A program made the position numbers and the translations under genes. DNA of 64,000 nucleotides from Clostridium cadaveris. Lineage in GTDB: Bacteria; Bacillota; Clostridia; Clostridiales; Clostridiaceae. The number at the start of each line of letters is the position of its first letter. The stretch's first letter is position 1. Shown piece by piece: positions 1 to 9,091 of this stretch. The notes beneath the pieces were generated by a model. The model saw nothing but the letters and a program-made list of their open reading frames with translations, searched no databases and was not told the DNA's origin. The stretch lies in the NCBI RefSeq assembly GCF_020911725.1, contig NZ_CP076620.1:2050501-2114500 (forward strand), in the 5' to 3' direction.

Positions 1-404
1 AATACTTCTTCCCCTGGTTGAAATACTAATTTAACTGTACCCTTTAAATCTTTCTCATTTTCCTTCAACATTTTTGCTGCAGCTAATAGCATTGTTGCAT
101 GAATATCATGTCCACATGAATGTGAGTTTCCAGTTGTACAAGCAAACTCTTCTCCACTTTCCTCTTTCATAGGTAATGCATCCATATCTGCGCGTAGTAG
201 TAGCACCTTTTCTCCTGTACCAATTGTTGTTACTACCCCAGATTCGCCAATTAATTGTGGCTTGCAACCAATTTCCTTTAGTTTATCTACAACTAAATTT
301 ACAGTTTGTGGTAGGTTCATTCCTACCTCTGCATTTTTATGAATTCTTCTCCTTATTTCAGTAAATTCATATGCCATTTCATTAGCTTTTTTTAAATAAT
401 CCAT
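1..404 (-). CDS. M20 family amidohydrolase (N-acyl-amino acid/hippurate hydrolase type), N-terminal part
   Basis: This is the first 134 residues of a zinc-dependent M20 peptidase/amidohydrolase; the gene runs off the left edge of the window. Visible motifs are RADMDALP (about residues 71-78), the metal-binding HSCGHD (95-100, with the Cys seen in the amidohydrolase subgroup) and QPGEE with the catalytic Glu pair (about 129-133). Proteins of this group remove acyl groups from N-acyl amino acids or cleave peptides in the cytoplasm. The start is fixed by TTAAGGAGAT placed six bases before ATG. A good promoter and a perfect palindrome lie upstream, and the next gene, a regulator, is divergent and probably controls it. 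The exact substrate cannot be told. Confidence 0.9.
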   Translation of the reverse strand, partial: MDYLKKANEMAYEFTEIRRRIHKNAEVGMNLPQTVNLVVDKLKEIGCKPQLIGESGVVTTIGTGEKVLLLRADMDALPMKEESGEEFACTTGNSHSCGHDIHATMLLAAAKMLKENEKDLKGTVKLVFQPGEEV

Positions 405-438
405 AATTTCATCTCCTTAAAATAATTTAAAGAACATT

Positions 439-489
439 TAAGGAATATTCCTTATATATATATTAAAGCTTAATACATCTCCATGTCAA
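439..489 (-). promoter_or_regulatory. Promoter of the M20 gene with a 16-bp palindromic operator
   Basis: Leftward promoter with -35 TTGACA (484-489) and an AT-rich -10 around 460-466, spaced 17-18 bases. Just downstream, at the expected transcription start, is the perfect palindrome TAAGGAATATTCCTTA (439-454). A site there fits a repressor operator, and the divergent regulator gene is the natural candidate to bind it. The binding is inferred. Confidence 0.6.
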
Positions 490-552
490 TAAATTATATT
501 AATTTTCTGAATATATTCTTTCGTTCTATTGTAATTTCTAATTTATATTTTG

Positions 553-581
553 TTGATTTAGGTTATTTTCTCTTCTATAAT
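553..581 (+). promoter_or_regulatory. Sigma-A promoter of the regulator
   Basis: TTGATT (553-558), a 17-base spacer and a consensus TATAAT (576-581) stand 24 bases before the regulator's ATG. Confidence 0.65.
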
Positions 582-604
582 AAAATCATTGGAGTGTGAA
601 TAAT

Positions 605-1936
605 ATGAATATTAAAATACGATTTATTGTAACTAAGTATTTGCATCCTTTTCTCGAAGAAACTCTAAATAAAATGAATTTGGATTTTCAATGGGATATA
701 CAAGAATACAAAAACTTCGGACATTTATCAGCTATAGCAATAGACTTGGGAAATTCCAATATTGACGGTGTAATTGTTAGTGGTGCTGTTGCACAAACTG
801 TAATAAATAAAACGGAGCCCAATTTAGCAATACCTGTTCTTTCCATAGAGGCTGACTTAAGTAGCTTATATCATATGCTACTTAACATGATATATAAGGA
901 TAAAAATGTTGATTTAAATCGCGTATATATGGACTTTTACTGTATGGTTAAAAGTAATTTTTCTTGTGCTCAACTTTTGGACCGGGATGAAATTTACAAT
1001 GCACAAATTATTAAAGACGAAGCCCTTAATAGAATGAGTTTAGAAGAGTTAAAGGCTTGTGATGAATCTATAGGAGAAACTATCGTTTCATTATGGGAAA
1101 AAGGGGAAATGGATTTTGTCATCTGTTTCTTCAGTAGTATTATCCCTTTAATGAAAAAACACAATATTCCTTGTACATATGTTTTTCCATTGCCTAGTCA
1201 AATAAAGGATATTCTAAATGAAATAATTTCAATTATAACTGTAAACTACCTGCAATCACAGCAACCTGCTACAATTGCCATCAGCTCTCATAGCGCAAAA
1301 AGTGAAATGGAATCCGATTGGGAAATAGCGGTTTTACAGAAACTCATTATGGATTACAGCAAGGAAAACCTATATGACTTTTTAATTAAGAAGAGTCCTA
1401 GCACCTTGGAGGTTTATACTTGTCGTGCAGTTGTTGAACAAATTACTTGTAATTATAGTTGTTGTAATTTAAGTAACTATCTTAATACAAAGAAACTTAA
1501 ATTTAAGTTTGACATCGGTTATGGACTTGGGATTGATATGCTTAATGCAAGAAGTAATGCTGTTATTGCAATGCGTCATGGAAATATTAATGGAGGTGTC
1601 TTTCTTCTTAATAAAGATGAAAGCTTAATCGGTCCTCTAGATGGTGAACACATAATTACTTGTTCAACTAGAGACGATGCTTCCATTAGAGAAATGGCAC
1701 AAAAGGCTAATCTATCTGAATTAACAATTCAAAGAATTCTTCATATTTTAAAGGATAGAAATACTACAGTTATTTCAGCTCGAGATTTTGTAAATTATTT
1801 TGGAGGAACCTTAAGAAACGCAAATAGGATATTAAAAAATATGGAGGAAAGCAACCTTGCTGTTGTAGCTTCTATGCAATCTAGCTTTAATAAGGGCAGA
1901 CCATCAAAAATGTATGAAATTAAAGTACCTGATTAA
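605..1936 (+). CDS. Transcriptional regulator with degenerate nucleotidyl-cyclase-like domain and C-terminal winged helix
   Basis: A 443-residue soluble protein. The N-terminal ~200 residues resemble a periplasmic-binding/PrpR-N-like sensory fold. Around residues 300-350 is a stretch of the type G-x-G-x-G-x-x-x-x-x-A-x-x-x-A with a conserved GPLDG, as in degenerate GGDEF/cyclase-like domains of clostridial regulators; no intact GGDEF signature is present. The last ~75 residues (REMAQKANLSELTIQRIL onward) look like a winged helix-turn-helix ending in a basic GRPSKMYEI tail. ATG at 605 is preferred because GGAG (591-594) is ten bases away; the in-frame GTG at 596 is too close. It lies divergently to the M20 gene and probably regulates it. 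The family assignment is from pattern recognition and is tentative. Confidence 0.6.
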   Translation: MNIKIRFIVTKYLHPFLEETLNKMNLDFQWDIQEYKNFGHLSAIAIDLGNSNIDGVIVSGAVAQTVINKTEPNLAIPVLSIEADLSSLYHMLLNMIYKDKNVDLNRVYMDFYCMVKSNFSCAQLLDRDEIYNAQIIKDEALNRMSLEELKACDESIGETIVSLWEKGEMDFVICFFSSIIPLMKKHNIPCTYVFPLPSQIKDILNEIISIITVNYLQSQQPATIAISSHSAKSEMESDWEIAVLQKLIMDYSKENLYDFLIKKSPSTLEVYTCRAVVEQITCNYSCCNLSNYLNTKKLKFKFDIGYGLGIDMLNARSNAVIAMRHGNINGGVFLLNKDESLIGPLDGEHIITCSTRDDASIREMAQKANLSELTIQRILHILKDRNTTVISARDFVNYFGGTLRNANRILKNMEESNLAVVASMQSSFNKGRPSKMYEIKVPD

Positions 1937-1996
1937 TTTTATAAAGGTACTAAAGCTTTATAGTAAATAAATTAGTATATTTAAGCTCAAACTATG

Positions 1997-2024
1997 GGTT
2001 GTATCAAAATATATTGATGCAACC
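1997..2024 (+). terminator. Hairpin after the regulator
   Basis: GGTTGTATCAA and TTGATGCAACC form an 11-bp stem (one G-U pair) with a six-base loop. The following tract is AT-rich rather than pure T, so termination is likely but not certain. Confidence 0.5.
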
Positions 2025-2180
2025 TATTATTAATTTCATTAACTATAAAATTCTCATATCTTATTAATGTAACACCGCCCTGCGCATACATGTCATAGTA
2101 CCTAGAAACTGTGATAAATAAAGGACAAAACGCTATTTTTACCCCGCAAAAAACGGGGCATACGAAAGGAGTAATGCACT

Positions 2181-3242
2181 ATAACTACACACAAAAATTT
2201 ATCCGTTAAGATTGATTACATCAGCATTGTATTTGATACTGCAACTGCTGAAGATGTTATCATGCACATTTTAGGTTTACCGACTGACATTTTCAATGTC
2301 TATCCGGCAAGCGTTAAATTCAAGACCTATCAGGCACGCTGGCAGATTGGAGATATTTATGTATCGGGCGACGCAAGAAAGACAGAGGACAACCCACAAG
2401 GGTTAGGCTGTTATCTTGTTATGACTGGCAGAGGTTGTGATGATATTTTCCGTATTCTCGACAGTAGGAATTATACCTTTGGGGATATGTTCAAACATTG
2501 TGAGCGAAGATACGGACTGGATAACTTTCACTTTACAAGGCTTGATATTGCCATTGATGATAAGAACGAAAAGCCATTCTTTACCATAGAGCAGATAAAG
2601 AAGAAATGTGAAAAATAGGAATTTATTTCCAATAGTGAGGGCTACCACTTTGATGAAAGCAAGTTTGATAATTTCGACACCGCAAAGACCGTTTATATCG
2701 GTGCTGGAAAATCGGGATTATCCTACCGCTTTTATGACAAGGATAAGGAAGTCTGTTCAAAACATAATAAGACACTTGAGGAAGTCGGCAGTTGGAAACG
2801 GACAGAAATGCAACTGCGTGATGATAAAGCTCATGCTTTTGCCATGACATTCAAAGACAGACCGCTGGAACTTGGAGAACTAGCTTTCGAGCTATTGGCA
2901 AACAACCTACGCTTTGTCGTGCCAAACAAAAATGAAAGCAATAAGAGCAGGTGGAAAACGTGTCGGTTTTGGGAACGCTTTTTAGGGGCTGTGGAAGTCT
3001 TGAAACTGCAAGTACCAAAACTACATAATTCCCTTGAGGAAACACAGCAATGGCTCACAGAGGGTGGCGTGATTTCCGCTGTCAAAAGTTTTTACTTCTT
3101 GGAAGAACATGACGCATTAGGTGGACTAGAAAAAGTAGGAACTATGCTTGGCAAGGCGAGATACAGCACTTCCCTTTCCAGTAAACTAACCGCCCATTTA
3201 CAGAGGATAAACCGCACCGACCTTATTCCGTATATCCAATAA
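2181..3242 (+). pseudogene. mobT / Rep_trans relaxase (Tn916 Orf20 type), broken
   Basis: A replication-initiation-factor/MobT relaxase reading frame that is interrupted twice. The expected start codon (frame reading xTTHKNLSVKIDY) is ATA at 2181, nine bases after GGAG, where ATG would be expected; the nearby ATG at 2174 is in another frame and stops after 11 codons. The frame then runs well through HFTRLDIAIDD until TAG at 2616-2618, and continues in the same frame from EFISNSEGY to the natural stop near 3242. Such proteins nick oriT of Tn916-like and mobilizable elements. Two independent disabling changes suggest it is no longer functional, unless readthrough occurs. Confidence 0.85.
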
Positions 3243-3272
3243 TGATACGAAACATGGGAAAGGGGGTATCTT

Positions 3273-3476
3273 ATGAATAACACCGATATTCCTGTATGGG
3301 AAAAATACACCCTTACCATTGAAGAAGCGTCTAAGTATTTCCGTATCGGAGAAAACAAGTTAAGACGCTTGGCAGAGGAAAACAAGGACGCTGGCTGGCT
3401 CATTATGAATGGCAACCGCATACAGATTAAACGCTGACAGTTTGAAAAGGTCATTGACAAGTTGGACGCAATCTAA
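3273..3476 (+). pseudogene. xis: xis excisionase (Tn916 type), nonsense mutation
   Basis: A 67-codon frame starting [20 protein letters not shown], the characteristic start of Tn916-family excisionase, with an AGGGGG ribosome site. It has the small winged-helix excisionase fold ([17 protein letters not shown]). An in-frame TGA at 3435-3437 removes the last 13 residues (QFEKVIDKLDAI). A single C-to-T change of a CGA arginine codon would explain it. It is too short after the stop to appear as a normal ORF. Confidence 0.85.
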
Positions 3477-3554
3477 TGCAAACGAGCCTTGTATGTGTTA
3501 TGATGAACACAAGTCATATCAAGGCTCTTTCCAGCAAGGAAAGGAGCAGACACC

Positions 3555-4743
3555 ATGAAAGAAAAAAGACGGGATAGCAAAGGACGTATCCTGCATACTG
3601 GAGAGAGCCAACGAACAGACGGAAAATACTTATATAAATATGTAGACGAATTTGGAAAAACAAAATATGTGTATGCTTGGAGATTAACACCCACAGACCC
3701 GCCACCAAAGGGAAAACGGGAAAAACCCCCACTTCGAGAACTGGAACAGCAGATAAGACGGGATATTGAGGATGGTATCGACAGCACAGGAAAGAAAATG
3801 ACTCTTTGCCAACTCTACGCCAAACAGAACGCACAGAGGGCAAATGTGAAGAAAAGCAAACAGAAACAACGGGAACAACTCATGCGGTTATTGAAAGAGG
3901 TTAGGTGCTAGGAGCATTGATACAATAAAACCCTCTGACGCTAACGAATTGGCGTTACGCATGAAAGAAAAAGGCTTTTCCTACAATACCATTAACAACC
4001 ATAAACGCTCGTTAAAAGCGTCATTCTATATCGCCATACAAGACGATTGCGTAAGGAAAAACCCTTTTGATTTCAAATTGAGTGAAGTCCTAGAAAATGA
4101 TACCAAAGAAAAAGTCGCATTGACAGAGGAACAGGAACAATCCTTATTATCATTCATCAAGACGGACAACGTGTATCATAAGTATTATGATGATGTGCTG
4201 ATACTGTTAAAGACAGGACTTCGTATCTCGGAACTGTGCGGACTGACAGTAGCCGATATTGATTTCAAGAATGAAGTGGTGATTATCGACCACCAGTTAC
4301 TAAAGAGCAAGGAACAAGGCTATTACATTGAAATACCTAAGACGAAAAGCGGAATAAGGCAAGTGCCATTAAGCACAGAAACGATACAGACATTTCAACG
4401 GATTATGAAGAAACACCCAAAGGCAGAACCATTTGTGATAGACGGACGGAGCAACTTCTTATTTGTCAATCACAAAGGCAAGCCGAAAGTTGCCATTGAT
4501 TATAACGCCTTATTTGTCCGAATGGTAAAGAAATACAACAAACACCACAAAAACAATCCCTTGCCACATATCACACCGCATACGCTACGCCATACGTTCT
4601 GCACAAGGTTGGCAAGCAAGAACATAAACCCGAAAGATTTACAGTATATCATGGGACATTCAAACATCAGTATCACAATGAACTGGTACGCTCATGCGTC
4701 CATAGATACCGCAAAATCAGAGGTTCAGCATCTAATCGCATAG
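3555..4743 (+). pseudogene. int: Tn916-family tyrosine integrase, frameshifted
   Basis: The first 118 codons encode the arm-binding and start of the core-binding domain (KEKRRDSKGRILHTGESQR). A frame change near 3898 ends this frame at 3911; the second frame resumes at once (LGARSIDTIKPSD) and runs to 4743. The pattern fits loss of two bases. The catalytic half is intact, with the Arg in TGLRISEL, HTLRH, GHSN and the Tyr in NWYAHA. Intact members are about 400 residues. Without frameshifting the protein lacks either half, so excision is not expected. Confidence 0.88.
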
Positions 4744-4748
4744 AAGTA

Positions 4749-4820
4749 TTTACCACGATTTTAACCACGTTTGATAGAGAAAATATAAGAAGATAGACCT
4801 AGATATGTGAGGTTTACCAC
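4749..4820. repeat. TTWACCACG-type repeats at the right end of the element
   Basis: Short related copies TTTACCACG (4749-4757), TTAACCACG (4761-4769) and TTTACCAC (4813-4820) lie just past int. Repeats in this position are bound by the N-terminal arm domain of Tn916-type integrases, so these are probably arm sites. No core attachment site was identified. Confidence 0.45.
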
Positions 4821-4889
4821 AAAAGCAAAATGCCCGTAGATCCTATAAAATAAGGCTTTGCGGACATTTAAGAAGATATAAAAAGATAG

Positions 4890-5384
4890 TCAAAAAGACA
4901 TATATAATTTAAATAACTTATCTATGTACATATAGTTTATAAATTTTTTCTGCTCTATAAGTTTTTTAATCTCACCTTTTGAGACCCATTTTACATCACT
5001 TACCTCTTCTTTTTGAAGGCGACATTGATTTACAGAAAAATTCTGTCTTATAATCCATACATCAGTTATCTTATCTTGTCTAAGGCTTGTAAATGCAACT
5101 TTTGCATTTTCCATATCAGGTTTTATACCAAGTTCTTCACTAACTTCTCGTAAGCATGCTTCGTAACTGTTTTCTCCTTTAATAGCAGATCCTCCTGTCA
5201 TAGCCCACATATTAGGCCATGCCTTTACAGTTTTCGCTCTTTTTTGGATAAGAAGTTTCCCATCACTATTCACAATCCATGCATGAATTACGAGATGATA
5301 GTCACCTTCTTTAAGTTTTTCTCCCCTTACTACAGTCCTACCAGTATTATTTCTGTCTTTATCGTATATATCCCAAATTTCCAT
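4890..5384 (-). CDS. Nudix hydrolase (COG1443/YfcD-like)
   Basis: A 164-residue cytoplasmic Nudix protein. The Nudix box is complete: a glycine, five residues, Glu, seven residues, then REVSEELGI (about residues 63-87). The N-terminal MEIWDIYDKDRN and HAWIVNSDGKLLIQKR are typical of the YfcD/isopentenyl-diphosphate-isomerase-like branch that cleaves nucleoside-diphosphate derivatives. A second Nudix gene lies 21 bp upstream and both point the same way, so they are probably one transcript. The C-terminus borders the mobile element remnant, so the last residues may have been altered by its insertion. Confidence 0.85.
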   Translation of the reverse strand: MEIWDIYDKDRNNTGRTVVRGEKLKEGDYHLVIHAWIVNSDGKLLIQKRAKTVKAWPNMWAMTGGSAIKGENSYEACLREVSEELGIKPDMENAKVAFTSLRQDKITDVWIIRQNFSVNQCRLQKEEVSDVKWVSKGEIKKLIEQKKFINYMYIDKLFKLYMSF

Positions 5385-5404
5385 AGAAGCCTCCTTAAAT
5401 ATAT

Positions 5405-5965
5405 TTATTTAATTGCTATCTTTTCATTTAATTTATTATAAACCATTCTTACCATATAAGGCTCGCTGCAATATGTTCCTAGCTCATTAATAGGCAACCA
5501 TTTTACGCCTTTTGTTTCATCTTCATTAACTTTTAGTTCTTCTTTTTCATCAGCTTCTAATAGGTATGTCACATTTAGATGAAGATGAGAAGACACATAT
5601 TTTCCTCTCTTTATATGACCGTCTACCGTAAGCACATCCAAAGAAAAAATATCCTCATCTAGAGCTTTTACATTTTTCAATCCTGTTTCCTCTTGAGCTT
5701 CTTTTATTGCAACATGTAACAAATCATCGTCTCCATCTGCATGTCCTCCAGTCCATGCCCATGAATCATATATCTTATGGTATATCATTAAAACTTTATC
5801 CCTATTCTTATTTATTATGTATCCTGAGCTTGTTATATGCATTGCAATATTTTCCCTTGTTAAAATATCGTCGTAAGAATCAACAGCCTTTACTATAAGC
5901 TCTTTATCCATAGTCTCCTGTTCACAATATGGAATGTATTTTTTTATATCATCAATAAAACTCAT
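5405..5965 (-). CDS. Nudix hydrolase
   Basis: A 186-residue Nudix protein. ATG at 5965 is preferred over the in-frame GTG three codons earlier because GGAAGG lies eight bases upstream of it. The Nudix box is slightly unusual: GGHADGDDD... followed by KEAQEETGL, with Asp for the first Glu and Lys for the usual Arg, as in several clostridial homologues. The ~60-residue N-terminal extension (DDIKKYIPYCEQETMDKELI) is also common in that subgroup. Substrate unknown. It is followed closely by another Nudix gene and may be co-transcribed with it. Confidence 0.82.
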   Translation of the reverse strand: MSFIDDIKKYIPYCEQETMDKELIVKAVDSYDDILTRENIAMHITSSGYIINKNRDKVLMIYHKIYDSWAWTGGHADGDDDLLHVAIKEAQEETGLKNVKALDEDIFSLDVLTVDGHIKRGKYVSSHLHLNVTYLLEADEKEELKVNEDETKGVKWLPINELGTYCSEPYMVRMVYNKLNEKIAIK

Positions 5966-6042
5966 TTCTTTCACCTTCCATTAATAATTTAATAATTCAA
6001 TTTTATCATAAAATCCATATTTTTTATTGTAATACTATAAAA

Positions 6043-6071
6043 AATAGCATCTGCATTTAGCAGATGCTATT
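6043..6071 (-). terminator. Terminator of adhE
   Basis: AATAGCATCTGC and GCAGATGCTATT form a perfect 12-bp stem with a five-base loop, followed on the minus strand by a T run. Confidence 0.85.
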
Positions 6072-6115
6072 CTATAATATTAGATTAACCTGTAGTGATC
6101 TTTTCTATATTAAAA

Positions 6116-8734
6116 CTATTTTTTCTTTTTAGTTGGAGCTTCAACCTTTGGTGCCTCATAAGCGTTTAAGTAAAGCTGTCTTAATTCACTCATAAGTGGG
6201 TATCTTGGATTTGCTCCTGTGCATTGGTCATCAAATGCCTGCTCAACCATTTCTTCTAATGTTGCATTGAACTTCTCTTCAGTTACACCGGCTTCTTTTA
6301 TAGTCATTGGCATATTAACTTTTCTTTGAAGCTCTTCTATAGCTTTAAGTAATGCTTCAACCTTTTCAGCTTCAGTGTTTCCACCTAAGTTTAAGTAGTC
6401 AGCAATTCTTGCATATCTATATGCTGCATTTGGATATTTGTATTGTGCAAATGCTGCTTGCTTAGTTGGAGCATCAGTTGCATTAAACTTTATAACTTCT
6501 TTTAATAATAAAGAGTTTGCCATACCGTGTGGTAGGTGATGGAATGCTCCTAATTTGTGAGCCATTGAGTGACAAATTCCTAAGAATGCATTTGAGAATG
6601 CCATTCCAGCCATACATGAAGCATGAGCCATTTTCTCTCTAGCCTTAACATCAGTTAATCCATCATTGTATGCATCTGGTAGATATTTAAATACTAATCT
6701 TATAGCTTCTAATGCTAAACCATTAGTATATTCTGATGCCATTATTGAAACATAAGCCTCTATAGCGTGAACTAATACGTCTATACCTGCACAAGCAGTT
6801 AATCCCTTTGGTGATGTCATCATAAGTTCTGCATCTACTATAGCCATATCTGGAGTTAATTCATAATCAGCTAATGGATACTTTACTCCTGTTTCTTCAT
6901 CAGTTATAACAGCAAATGGAGTAACCTCTGATCCTGTTCCTGCTGATGTAGCTATTGCCACCATCATAGCCTTTTGACCCATAGTTGGGAATTTGTATAC
7001 TCTTTTTCTTATATCCATGAATCTCATAGCTAAATCTTCGAATCTAACTTCTGGGTGCTCATACATAACCCACATTATCTTTGCAGCATCCATAGCTGAT
7101 CCACCACCAAGAGATATTACTACATCTGGATTGAAGCTTAACATTTCTTTTGCCCCAGCTTTTGCACATCTTAAAGTTGGATCTGGTTCAACCTCAGGGA
7201 AAATCTTATATTGTATTCCATTCTTTTCTAGTATTTGTGTTATTTTATCAGTATATCCTAAGTTAAATAATACTTTGTCTGTTACTATAAATGCCTTTTT
7301 CTTTCCCATATCCTTTAACTCTTCAAGAGCTATTGGAAGACATCCATATTTGAAGTAAGTCTTTTCTGGAACTCTAAACCAAAGCATATTTTCTCTCCTT
7401 TTAGCTACAGTCTTTACGTTTATTAAATGTTTAGGACCTACATTTTCAGAAATTGAGTTTCCGCCCCATGATCCGCATCCAAGTGTTAAAGATGGTGCTA
7501 ATTTGAAGTTGTATAAATCTCCTATAGCTCCTTGAGATGCCGGCATATTTATTAATGTTCTAGCAGTCTTCATTTTTGCTCCAAAAGCTGCTATTCTATC
7601 TTTTGACTTTATCTCGTTAGTGTAAAGTATTGAAGTGTGTCCCATTCCACCTAATATTATTAATCTATCCGCTTTTTCTAATGCTTCTTCAAAACTCTTT
7701 GCTCTGTACATTGCAAGTACTGGAGATAATTTTTCATGAGAGAATGGCTCTTCTAATTCAACAGAGTCTACTTCTCCAACTAAAACTTTAGCATTTTCCG
7801 GAACTTTTACTCCTGCCATTTCTGCTATCTTGTATGCAGATTGACCTACCATATCAGCATTTAATCCGCCTTTTTCATTTAGTATTATATTTCTTACCTT
7901 GTTTATTTCTTCTCCCTTAAGTATATAAGCTCCTCTTTCATCAAGTTCTTTCTTAACTTCATTGTAAACTTCATCTAAAACTATTATTGATTGTTCTGAT
8001 GCGCATATAACACCGTTGTCAAAAGTTTTAGAAAGAAGAATTGAGTTTACAGCCATTTTTATATGAGCTGTTTCATCTATTATAGCTGGAGTGTTTCCTG
8101 CTCCAACTCCTATGGCTGGTTTTCCTGATGAGTAGGCTGCCTTAACCATTGCTGGACCACCAGTTGCTAATATTATGTCTGACTCTTTCATTACATTTTG
8201 TGATAATTCTACTGATGGCTCATCTATCCATCCGATTATTCCTTCTGGAGCACCTGCTTTAACAGCTGCTTCTAAAACTATCTTAGCTGCTTCTATTGTT
8301 GAATTTTTTGCTCTTGGATGTGGAGAGATTATTATAGCATTTCTAGTTTTTAATGCTATTAAAATTTTAAAAATTGCTGTTGAAGTTGGATTTGTTGTTG
8401 GAACTATAGCAGCTATAACCCCTATTGGAGCAGCTATCTTTGTGATTCCATAAGTTGTGTCCTCTTCTAGAACTCCACAAGTTTTCATATCTTTATATTG
8501 ATTATATATATATTCTGCTGCAAAATGATTTTTTACAACCTTATCTTCTACTATTCCCATTCCAGTTTCTGCTACTGCCATTTTTGCTAACTTTATTCTA
8601 TTATTATTAGCTGCTATAGCGGCTTGTCTAAATATTTCATCGACTTGTTCTTGAGTATAAGTGGCAAACTGTTTTTGAGCCTTTCTTAATTCTTCTATTC
8701 TTTGTGTTAATTCTTTGGCATTTGTCACTCTCAT
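6116..8734 (-). CDS. adhE: Bifunctional acetaldehyde-CoA/alcohol dehydrogenase
   Basis: An 872-residue AdhE, the usual full length. Residues 1 to about 440 form the CoA-acylating aldehyde dehydrogenase with catalytic Cys244 (GVICASEQS); residues about 460-865 form the iron-dependent alcohol dehydrogenase, with GGGSAMD for NAD binding and the metal-binding histidines in GICHSMAHKLGAFHHLPHG. It converts acetyl-CoA to ethanol in two NADH-using steps and reoxidises NADH during fermentation; family members assemble into spirosomes. The C-terminus ends in a Lys-rich tail. AGGAGG stands before the ATG. It is monocistronic, with its own terminator, and has a candidate Rex operator between promoter and gene. 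Confidence 0.97.
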   Translation of the reverse strand: MRVTNAKELTQRIEELRKAQKQFATYTQEQVDEIFRQAAIAANNNRIKLAKMAVAETGMGIVEDKVVKNHFAAEYIYNQYKDMKTCGVLEEDTTYGITKIAAPIGVIAAIVPTTNPTSTAIFKILIALKTRNAIIISPHPRAKNSTIEAAKIVLEAAVKAGAPEGIIGWIDEPSVELSQNVMKESDIILATGGPAMVKAAYSSGKPAIGVGAGNTPAIIDETAHIKMAVNSILLSKTFDNGVICASEQSIIVLDEVYNEVKKELDERGAYILKGEEINKVRNIILNEKGGLNADMVGQSAYKIAEMAGVKVPENAKVLVGEVDSVELEEPFSHEKLSPVLAMYRAKSFEEALEKADRLIILGGMGHTSILYTNEIKSKDRIAAFGAKMKTARTLINMPASQGAIGDLYNFKLAPSLTLGCGSWGGNSISENVGPKHLINVKTVAKRRENMLWFRVPEKTYFKYGCLPIALEELKDMGKKKAFIVTDKVLFNLGYTDKITQILEKNGIQYKIFPEVEPDPTLRCAKAGAKEMLSFNPDVVISLGGGSAMDAAKIMWVMYEHPEVRFEDLAMRFMDIRKRVYKFPTMGQKAMMVAIATSAGTGSEVTPFAVITDEETGVKYPLADYELTPDMAIVDAELMMTSPKGLTACAGIDVLVHAIEAYVSIMASEYTNGLALEAIRLVFKYLPDAYNDGLTDVKAREKMAHASCMAGMAFSNAFLGICHSMAHKLGAFHHLPHGMANSLLLKEVIKFNATDAPTKQAAFAQYKYPNAAYRYARIADYLNLGGNTEAEKVEALLKAIEELQRKVNMPMTIKEAGVTEEKFNATLEEMVEQAFDDQCTGANPRYPLMSELRQLYLNAYEAPKVEAPTKKKK

Positions 8735-8780
8735 TGTGATTCCTCCTAAATAATTTCTTATTCTAATCTTTATTTTTCTT

Positions 8781-8798
8781 TTGTTATTTTTTTAACAC
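8781..8798. promoter_or_regulatory. Candidate Rex (redox repressor) operator
   Basis: TTGTTATTTTTTTAACAC matches the Rex consensus TTGTTAAnnnnTTAACAA at all but two positions. It lies between the promoter and the start codon of adhE, so bound Rex would block initiation or early elongation when the NADH/NAD ratio is low. Rex control of adhE is known in clostridia; binding here is inferred. Confidence 0.7.
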
Positions 8799-8811
8799 TG
8801 TCTATATTTTT

Positions 8812-8840
8812 ATTGTACAGGTTTGTTTATTTTTTGTCAA
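8812..8840 (-). promoter_or_regulatory. adhE promoter
   Basis: Consensus -35 TTGACA (8835-8840), exactly 17 bases, and -10 TACAAT (8812-8817). The rest of the 357-base gap up to the next gene is AT-rich and shows only a terminator (9016-9060). Confidence 0.8.
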
Positions 8841-9015
8841 TCATTTTTTATATTATTTTTCCGTTTTTTTATTATTTTTAATTTTTTTAAAATCAAAGTT
8901 GATTTTTCTGAATTTTTCTATTATGTTTTAAATGTTTTCATTAATTTATAGACATATTTTTCATAAAATGTTTTTCATTCCTTTAGTGCATTGTTACAAA
9001 AATAACTATATACTA

Positions 9016-9060
9016 AAAATAGAGGAATGCTTTGAACAATTAAAAGCATTCACTCTATTT
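9016..9060 (-). terminator. Terminator of the 132-residue gene
   Basis: AAATAGAG(t)GAATGCTTT pairs with its complement around a short loop; the T-rich tracts on both sides would allow it to work in both directions. Confidence 0.75.
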
Positions 9061-9091
9061 TTTATTAATTCTATAATTTAAGATATTACTA

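Larger units (their letters stand above)
2085..4870 (+). mobile_element. Decayed Tn916-related integrative mobilizable element (MobT-Xis-Int)
   Basis: The block carries a Tn916 Orf20-type Rep/relaxase, an Xis and a tyrosine integrase in that order and orientation, all clearly Tn916-like in sequence and all broken by nonsense, frameshift or start-codon changes. Base composition is visibly richer in G+C than the flanks. No conjugation genes, resistance gene or cargo remain. The order fits the small MobT-type mobilizable elements known from Firmicutes rather than a full ICE, although a large internal deletion of an ICE would look the same. The ends are approximate: no convincing direct repeats could be paired by eye. 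Confidence 0.75.

Noticed and set aside
176-364. Short plus-strand ORF at the left edge
   Set aside because: It is the shadow of the M20 gene, which has clear family motifs on the other strand.
2085-4870. A complete Tn916-like conjugative transposon
   Set aside because: No conjugation genes or cargo lie between the relaxase and xis; the three remaining genes are adjacent.
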